From Ornithodoros turicata (Eukaryota > Arthropoda > Arachnida > Ixodida > Argasidae): DNA of 64,000 nucleotides. The notes beneath the pieces are model-generated. The model was not told where the DNA came from and did no database searches. It saw only the letters and a list, made by a program, of their open reading frames with translations. The stretch lies in assembly GCF_037126465.1 (NCBI RefSeq), contig NW_026999403.1:248001-312000 (forward strand), given 5' to 3'. Positions 57,301 to 64,000 of the stretch are shown piece by piece. Position 1 is the first letter of the stretch; every line of letters begins with the position of its first letter. The position numbers and the translations under genes are program-made.

Positions 57301-60300
57301 CGGGTGTGATAGTTAATGAAGCAATGATGAGGACGGTGCCCGGAAGAAGAACGGTCTCTATTCGGAATATCCGAGGCTCCTCCCTTTGTAGGGAGTACTA
57401 ACTCTATCAGAGGAGTACTAACTCTATCCAGGCTTTCATTTTTCGGAGACGTCTAAAGCATCTGGTTTCCTTAAATATTGCTCACAGGTCATCGGATCTT
57501 TGGAAAAGGGGTTCTGCCTCCTTTACTCCTCCACCAGATGGCTCTGTAGAATGTTTACGAATCGGCAGACACCTGTATTACTAAGAATGTGTCGACAACG
57601 GATCACTTTCACTGGACTGTGTGCACTTCACGCCAGGGTTGTTTGGATTTAATCCACACGGATTTTATCCGGTGGATTTTTAAAAATTTTATCCACACAA
57701 TTTAATCTGGATTTTTTTAGAGATTTTGTCCAGATGCGGCGTGAAAGACAATCTTAATACGACGTCACACGGGAAAACTCCCTCTTTACTGTTTGAAACT
57801 TTATTGTAGTGTTGACTGTTAACAAAGCCCAGGTTAATTACATAAACTTCTAACTTTTTGTTAACTTTATAACTTTTTAACTCTACTTTTTGAGCTTTTC
57901 ACATTTAACTCTTTCCCGTTTTCTTTTACTTCTGCCCATTCAGGGAGAGGCTTTCTTCTGCTTCCTGAAGGCATGTTAACTGAACCTAGGCATGTAGCGT
58001 CTACCCGTTCACCCACGCGTGCATGGGACCCTCCACCTTTCGGAAAACAATGGAAACTCATTCAATGTTACTGGGACAGGCAGTTTCATAAACGGAAACT
58101 ATGACAGGTTACCCGAAATCAAGAAGAACAGCAAAACACATTTGTTTTTACTCTGTGTCACATTTCTAGGCTGGTCTATATTCTCCAAAAATATCCAAAA
58201 ACATCCGGGTTTTATCCAAAAAAGGCCATTGGAGAGGATCTTTTTAAAAATATCCAAATTTTTTTCAACCCTACGTCACGCCCTCAGATGCCCTTCCTTC
58301 TCATGTGTACTCTAGTCCACAAACCAACTATTTTGTTTAGCGTCTGCATTTTGGGTTTGTTGTTGATGACAATGGCATTATGGCATTTACATGGAGCTCC
58401 AAAGTTTTTTTGCAGAACTCGATATTTAACAGATCGGCACTCTACGGAAAAACCGTAGAAAATGCTGCGTGTTTGAAATGACGGAACAAAATGTGTCTAC
58501 TTCCACGACACGAGCAATCTGGAAGGCTCTGGATAACTTGTATCTCGGACAGACGAGATAAGAGCTGCCGCCTGCCTTGACTGATAAGAGGGGGGGAGGC
58601 TTGTTGTGCAAAAAAGCCGCCAAAGATGGGAACCATGAGCCACGTGCCGCGCTTGTCAGCTGGGGAAGGCAACGCACTTCTCTGCTGCCTGGGCAACCTG
58701 ACCGGCCCACACGTGTACAGTTGCTGTTTTTCTCCCTCTTCTATTTAACCGATTCATATTACTGGGGCTATCAGTCTGACATGATACTAACACAGGCAGG
58801 TCATATCATTTCTCAGTCGGCGTGACAGTTGCAAAGGGTCAAAACGTCGACACTGTTTTTTTTTTTTTTCTTTTTCTTTGTTTACAAAAATAGTTGCTTC
58901 TGCTGACTGACGAATATACTTTTGTTGTGGCTGTCCTGTTTGTGCTGTTCCGTGCATTCAGCTGTTCAGTATCTTGTATTCATCTGAAATATTAAAAGTA
59001 TTTTCCCCCCCGACATTGCCCGAGACCTCTACCCTGTTTTACGGCTCCTGAAGCGAAACACCGATTTTCGTGCCCTGCCCCCATTTAAGAAAAAAGCACA
59101 AAACCTGAAAACACAAGGATCTAGGTACGATTGACTGCATAAGTATCTTCCAAAATGTTGATATATTGATATATTTGATATATATTGATAAATGTTGATA
59201 TATTTTGTAACTTAAAAAAAAAAAAAGCCTATAGTAGTAGCCTTCATTATATAACCCTTCTTCCTGCACTATCTATATACTGTTCTATGCTGTTATACCT
59301 TTTCAAGTGGCTTTCAGTATGCTTTTCGAATGCTCGATGTTATCAGGGAAAGAACCTGTCAACATGCTTCCGTGTAAACATAACAGATAACATTTGTGGT
59401 GGCACTGACCTGAAGAAATTGGTTCATAATGATTTAACATTATGTACCTCAAACATAAGGACAACATTTTTTTAGGTCAGCGGATTTTGTATCCGTTCAG
59501 TAAGTGATATTTGCCAGTAAGATTAGTCCCCACTTTGATATCTTTAAGAAAGGGCTGTGGAAGCACTAAATAAGCTGATGCTTTGATAATTCTAGACGTA
59601 TCTTTGGTGCTGAAAAATGTAACACCCACAAGCTGTGAAACAACAAATATTGTGCTTCAACTTGGCTTATGTTTCGACTGCTGTCCTGTCATTGCTGATC
59701 CGCCGTAGTATTGTCACAAGCATGCGCTTTGTGGCAATATTTTTTTTGTATACGTGCCAGAGTTCACCAAGGCCAGTAATCCGTGCTCAGAATATACGAA
59801 GAATAGGAGCTGAAGGTAGCAGGCACGATGCCTGTTTTCATTTCTTCTGTGCATTCAGTAACAGTCACATGTAGTTTTCAGGATACTTTTACACTTTTAC
59901 AAAATTAAATTTTTAGACTGCGGGACGTTAATTCAACTTTGTGGCGTTAACCTAGCCATCTCAATTTTTTGCTTTGTGACCTCTGAATGTTTGTGCACAG
60001 CGTGGAATTCTCTAGAGATTATTTCTGACAAATTTCTGTATGCTCTGACATACACTGTCTGTCAACAGGAGAGCATCCATATTTCCATATATTCGTAGTA
60101 TCGAGCGAGAACGAGAAGGAAACGAAATTACCTCCAGCCTGCAAAGCCAAACGCTTACAATCTTAACCAGCATTTTTCAGTCTAGCTTTTATCTGTGAGA
60201 TGAGCGGTACGAGATTTTCTGTTTTTGTGCAAAACTAATCACGACAACATTGATTCTGCTGAATTTCTTTCTGGTGTCTGCTTCCATGTGCCACGTCGAC

Positions 60301-63300
60301 CTACGCACACTTCTTTACCGTTTTACCCCATCTCATTACTCCAAGGCGAGTCCTTTATACCGCATTCAGCGTAACTTTAATGTGACCTTCTTCGAGGGTA
60401 CCCGGATATTTTTCTGCCCTTGAATGGTGTTTTTTTGGACGATATTTACTTCGGGAAGTCTTTCATCAAGATAAAATAGCCAAAGCTTCTCAAAACACAT
60501 TTGTGTCTTGTAGAGATGCGAAGCCCCAGAAAGAAAACGGAAATTTTGGGAGAAAAACCAGTTTTCGTTTTGTTTATTTTTTTTTCTTCTCATTTCCATA
60601 AAAATTACCCAAAATTTCCAGGCGACACAATTAAAAAATTTAAATTTTCATGCCTGCGATGCGTTCCAGCCTGCGAACAGTGCCTTGGGTGCCACATGAA
60701 AAACACTTGTGCTGAAAGCAGACTTCTACTTCCGATTCGCTTTGCTCGTGTCTTCCGGCGACGTCATCGGGTTCGTCCGAGGTGGGTGTGATCGCCATCG
60801 TCCCAGCTGACCACGCCGTATCCGAAAGCGTCTCGAACCATGTCTACGGACGTGTCTGCGCGCTACAGGATTTCAGCAGCTCATTGCGAATTTTATTAGG
60901 AAATTGCCGTATTCGATGGGCAGTCCGATATGGCTTTGTAATTCCAGCTCTATCTGAAAGTGAAAAAACGAGAGCCTCGGATCTTTCGCCGATGTCCTCT
61001 TCAGTGGTCGGAAGTACAAGTCATGTCACTGATAAGGCAGATAAAAGCAGATGGCAACGGATAACACATGATAGCTGCTGGGTTATACCAACATCGAAAA
61101 TCAACAGCAAACATGTTCAAGATCACGCGACCAAAGCAAAATGCCGGCGACGTTGATCGGCACGTTGCTGCCCGAATTTGTCGTGCTGAGTACGGAGTAG
61201 ATGGCAAGACCCTATTAAAATAAGTTTCCAAATGTTTTTCGATGTTTCTGAAGAAAACATTTTGGAGATAAACATTTTAGGCGGCCGCGATTCTGCACGC
61301 ACCGCCAGCTCAACTATATTTTTGGTTCGGACACCACCTTCAATGGGTGTAAGAGGGACTTATGTGACTATCTTGAAAAATTACTTGTCGATGCAGGTTT
61401 CACATTTTTATAACTTTTTGTCTCTCATGTTGTAACGTTATAACGTTAAAGTTCAGTGCACCACCCAAAAGGAACACTTTTGCATTTGTGGGTACATTCA
61501 AATAAATAGAATAGTCTCTGATGTTATGCACTGCAGCTTCAGCATAGCTTACTTCCATGGAATTTGTCACAGTTGCGATTTTTCAGCGTTATGCAGTGTG
61601 TGTGTTCCGCAGAAGTTCCCTCAATAGGCTAGTGGTAAAAGTGCTTGCTGTGTTCACTACGTATGCTCTTTCATGTGGTACCCTGGTGTGAGTGGTTACT
61701 GAATGGGTACCCTCATTAACGTCAGCCATTGCAGGCACAGTTCGTCAGCTCCCGACCTCCGGCTAGCAGTGTACCAGCCAGGAGGGGGGCTTCCTGGAAC
61801 TTCGCCCTCGTCGAGCAGTTCCTTGCCCCTGCATGTACTGCCTGCTTCGCCTGCGTCGCCCCCTGTGGGAGCTACCGGAGGGTTCCAGTACGTTCTGGGT
61901 GCAGCAACATCAATTGCAACAAAGTTGCATGAGGAGACCATGACCTACCTCAACCAAGGTTAATAATAATGATAATAATCTTGGTTTCATTTTATCCGCA
62001 TAGAAATGAGGGAGTTAAGTGCAAAACGCCTCACGAGGTGCCTGGACTTCTACAGTGTACAGGTGTCCCAACCAGTGATGGCCAGTAGTTAACTACATGT
62101 AGCTAAACTAGTAGTTAAACTACCTGATTGTAGTTATAAAGTAGTTATCAACTACTAGTTAAACTACTATTTTGAGTAGTTAACTACAGCAGTTAGATTA
62201 ATGCAGGCGCCAACTACTTCAGATTTTGCCGCAAGCTTAACGGCACGATTGTGCTTCCGCCTTTTACTTTGAGCTGCATGTTTGATGAGAATGCAGGTTG
62301 CAGTTTGTTTATGACATTTTATGCTCTGTGCATGCATACAAGATCTCCCTTTCGTCACTGTTTGTGATTCATATTTAGGTGTCTAAGAACACTATAGAAT
62401 GGGATTGGTGTTGATAGACAACGTTAAGTAGTTAGAGATGTAGTTAAATTACACTGCAGTAGTTAAAGAACTACCTCCCCTGAGTAGTAGTTGAACTACT
62501 AGTTAAACTACTGTAGAAGTAGTTAGTGGCCATCACTGGTCGCAACTAACCTGCAGCAAGATTTCGAAAATAGGGGCAGACACATTGTCACATGTGAATT
62601 TTTTGTATTTTGCAAGCTTTCCTTTTAGGCTGGAAAAAAAGCAACACAAAGCATGCCTCGTTGGAAGCACCTCGGTCTGGTGTTTCTCAGGATGCTCTAC
62701 TTTCCAATTGACACCCCGGCCCTTATCAATTAGGCACAATGATAGAAATACCGGCGACTACTGTACATGACTGCTTACGACGTTCAGTTCGGTTGATTTC
62801 ATTTGTGTAGAGTGCTCCATGTTTTTAAAATCTCTGCACGTTAATTGAAACTCGCTGTATCTGCCTACAAGCATTCCAACAAGCTGTACATTAAAACATA
62901 CGCAGCTAACTAATGCAAACAATTTGAAGATGTGAGGACAGCTATGTGCAATAAATGGAGAGGCGGGATTTCTTAGTTGTTTTTATTATGATTACTTATT
63001 TATTGCGGAAAGATTTGTTACGCACGCATCAAAGATGTACGGAAATTATGGAATTACGGAGTCTTGGTGATTGAGCACCATACGTTCGAATATCCTTTTC
63101 ATTTTTATATCGTTCTGTTGCAGCCTCACATATGTTTTCTTGCGTTCTGCGTCACCTGTGCTGTTTTATGATTTCACTAACCTTGCACATCTTAAATGGT
63201 AGTATGTCCTACGTCTAGTTTGATGCCAGCCTTCCGAGACATCACCCTGAAAATCGTGTACATACGATTTTTTTTATTTTTTTTTGTGCATTTGCTTCCC

Positions 63301-63524
63301 TGTAGGTTAAATTTCTACACCGCAGATGTCTCTAAGCATGACATGTAGGTTTGTTAGGAATAGAGAAAAGATGTCGTGCATGTCGTGTATGTGCAAGCTG
63401 AAACAAAACAACAACAACAACAACAAAAAAACAAAGAGAAAACAACTTTCTTTCAGGCCAGTCCTACGAAATCAAGCTCAAGAAGCTCGGAGACCTCACA
63501 GAAATGCGGGGGAAGATGCTCAAG
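51230..63524 (+). CDS. TFCP2-like: TFCP2/LBP-1 (CP2) family transcription factor, N-terminal part; continues past the window
   Basis: Exons 51219-51345 (coding from 51230), 51413-51514, 53192-53347, 61735-61958 and 63457-63524 join in consistent phases to give 222 codons. The N-terminus DFDGSLSGLGMELGTASFNM, then SDALLALPSLSSVKQE, FQYVLGAATSIATKLHEETM and YLNQGQSYEIKLKKLG match human TFCP2 segment by segment (DFDASLSGIGQELG, FQYVLCAATS, YLNQGQSYEI). This separates it from the Grainyhead branch. CP2 proteins are nuclear DNA-binding factors; most of the CP2 DNA-binding fold and the SAM-like domain lie beyond position 64000. Unlike vertebrate TFCP2, over 100 residues of Ser/Pro-rich linker separate the N-terminal motif from the CP2 domain. 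Drosophila gemini is the likely orthologue (inference). Confidence 0.9.
51413..51514 (+). CDS. TFCP2-like: TFCP2-like exon: SDALLALP motif
   Basis: The acceptor ACATCACCCTTCTAG|TGATG completes AG|T (Ser). It encodes DALLALPSLSSVKQEMPRDN, then GYSLSDTLRIISN. VKQE forms a SUMO-site-like word. The donor is AACAG|GTTTGT, phase 2. Confidence 0.88.
51800..52075. repeat. Degenerate GAGTGAGCGAGC block
   Basis: Variants of GTGAGTGAGCGAGC recur many times between GAGAGCT/AAGAGCTGA-type words. Related blocks are at 43690-43775, 44745-44825 and 54325-54355. It is probably a spreading low-complexity element. Confidence 0.6.
53192..53347 (+). CDS. TFCP2-like: TFCP2-like exon: polar linker
   Basis: The acceptor GCGTCTTATCCGCAG|TGAAAG completes AG|T (Ser). 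It encodes ESGSTLLNSENSRSLVHGKK, then NRLPHSGDDDVSGAIKRF and CVSTGREPHDTSP, 51 codons with no known domain. The donor is CCCAG|GTAAGC, phase 2. Because it enters and leaves in phase 2, it could be skipped without breaking the frame. Confidence 0.82.
53748..55181 (-). pseudogene. Mariner-type (DD37D, maT-like) transposase, broken
   Basis: Read leftwards from 55181, an N-terminal helix-turn-helix segment (NIVRTTGFQQRT, YDAVKRFKATGA) comes first. Then RHNPECLMRKMAK, an interruption by the 54488-54911 element, then KIGKDSIVKRKLNRQSYKIA, later FTLQQDWAPA and PDLNPLDYSV. The two acidic residues in QQD and NPLD are 37 residues apart, the maT/DD37D spacing. There is an in-frame TAG just before the QQD segment, plus frame changes. 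Without the insertion the length is about 337 codons, normal for mariner. It is non-functional. Confidence 0.82.
54488..54911. mobile_element. TIR element inserted in the mariner (424 bp)
   Basis: CAGGGTGTCTACCAA at the left and TTGGTAGACACCCTG at the right are perfect inverted ends; ACTTT flanks both sides (54483-54487 and 54912-54916). The interior repeats GTCAGGGAATT. The mariner coding sequence resumes on each side. Confidence 0.85.
55182..57633. other. TFCP2-like intron, middle part
   Basis: No exon was recognised. A tail of (CAATC)n units lies near 56768-56790 after GCGCCAGTAAAACCTC, the look of a LINE 3' end with a short-repeat tail. Inverted-looking words near 55670-56050 (CCTTGAAAACCCTTGA, AAAAGTCCTTGAATTG) may mark an old element. 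Confidence 0.4.
57634..58273. mobile_element. hAT-like MITE (640 bp)
   Basis: CAGGGTTGTTTGGATTTAAT and ATCCAAATTTTTTTCAACCC then TA are inverted, with flanks CTTCACGC and CGTCACGC (7 of 8 equal). The interior repeats ATCCACA and ATCCAAAAA words. Confidence 0.7.
58274..61734. other. TFCP2-like intron, 3' part
   Basis: About 3.5 kb of AT-rich intron with poly-T near 58856-58870 and TTGATATATT repeats at 59157-59205. No coding or repeat border is supportable. Confidence 0.45.
61735..61958 (+). CDS. TFCP2-like: TFCP2-like exon: Ser/Pro linker and start of the CP2 domain
   Basis: The acceptor AACGTCAGCCATTGCAG|GCAC completes AG|G (Arg). It encodes HSSSAPDLRLAVYQPGGGLP, then a Ser/Pro run (GTSPSSSSSLPLHVLPASPA), then FQYVLGAATSIATKLHEETM and TYLNQ. 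The donor is CCAAG|GTTAAT, phase 1. FQYVLxAATS begins the conserved CP2 region. Confidence 0.9.
62073..62538. mobile_element. hAT-like MITE (466 bp) with 8-bp duplication
   Basis: CAGTGATGGCCAGTAGTTAA and GTAGTTAGTGGCCATCACTG are inverted. The flanks GTCCCAAC (62065-62072) and GTCGCAAC (62539-62546) match at 7 of 8. The ends are full of AGTAGTTAAACTAC words. Confidence 0.85.
63457..63524 (+). CDS. TFCP2-like: TFCP2-like exon: GQSYEI segment
   Basis: The acceptor AACTTTCTTTCAG|GCCAG completes G|GC (Gly). It encodes QSYEIKLKKLGDLTEMRGKM, then LK. The donor is CTCAAG|GTATGT, phase 0. Human TFCP2 continues here with the core DNA-binding fold, which must lie right of the window. Confidence 0.9.
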
Positions 63525-64000
63525 GTATGTTGTCAAGATTGTCAAAGAATGCTTGAGAAAGCGTTGGATATCTTAATCTTATGATGAGTGTATCTAGTTT
63601 TCCTTTCTTTTGTAGTCCCCTTTGTGGGTCCGACACTTTTAATGACAGACCCACGTTTAGCGTGGGATAACATTCGAACTGGTAATTAACAGATCTCGTA
63701 GCCTGGGGTTTAGCCTCACCTGCGTTTCACGAACTTGCTCGCTGTCGGCCAGGTCACCCGAGCATTAAACATGGGGGGCGCTGTTGTAGCAGAGCCAGCT
63801 GGCTCACTACTGGGCATAGTGCTTCAGAGGCATGATAAAGTAAATGAAAAAGTGCTCGCAATAATGCATCTAGCATGTTTCTTAAACTTAGTCCCAAAGA
63901 AGATAAAAAGAACAGTGTCACAGAATGTTGTATGAGAAATATTCATTACACACCTTGGTCGGTGGTGATCTTTATTCTGGCAATGTTTTATGACTTGGTA
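63525..64000. other. TFCP2-like intron, running off the window
   Basis: No further exon was seen before the window ends. Confidence 0.5.

Overview
This is a window of a nuclear arthropod genome, most likely from a tick or another chelicerate. It has small exons separated by multi-kilobase introns with GT/AG borders, tRNA-derived SINEs, LINE 3' ends, a mariner-type transposase relic and very many small terminal-inverted-repeat (TIR) elements. The organism call is an inference from gene structure and repeat style; no species marker was seen. No CRISPR array, operon, rRNA or convincing functional tRNA was found.

Two protein-coding genes can be reconstructed on the + strand. The first (start codon 11926, stop 37937, eight coding exons, 900 codons, every splice phase consistent) encodes a secreted protein with a signal peptide, five clip-like disulfide-knot domains, a long Pro/Gln/His-rich linker and a C-terminal trypsin-like domain. 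His and Asp of the triad are present, but the catalytic Ser is Gly (GDGGGP). This is the architecture of Drosophila Masquerade, so I call it a masquerade-like non-catalytic serine protease homologue. The second (from 51230, running off the right edge; 222 codons seen in five exons) is the N-terminal part of a TFCP2/LBP-1 (CP2) transcription factor, with the diagnostic YLNQGQSYEI segment and an unusually long Ser/Pro linker before it. A third partial gene on the - strand (5433 to 5131) is one exon encoding a THAP-type zinc finger that ends at a GT donor. A 50-base exon-like piece at 11563-11612 may belong to an unidentified gene.

Layout: 1-11285 is repeat-rich flank with the THAP exon, a TTAA-flanked 1.2-kb element, a 71-bp-arm hairpin and several MITEs. 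11286-11612 holds a tRNA-Thr-like SINE head inside a perfect 60-bp inverted repeat. 11926-37937 is the masquerade-like gene, whose introns carry four LINE or mariner remnants, a pogo-like relic, SINEs, and three of the four copies of one 180-190 bp MITE family. 37938-51218 is intergenic and packed with nested MITEs. 51219-64000 is the CP2 gene, whose 8.4-kb intron hosts a broken DD37D mariner (itself interrupted by another element) and a hAT-like element; the next intron holds a second hAT-like element.

I found no new multi-gene system. The best leads are the pseudoprotease with its possible NAGNAG splice choice, the long-armed hairpins, a 51-bp-period coding minisatellite, and TIR families with target-site duplications readable directly in the sequence.
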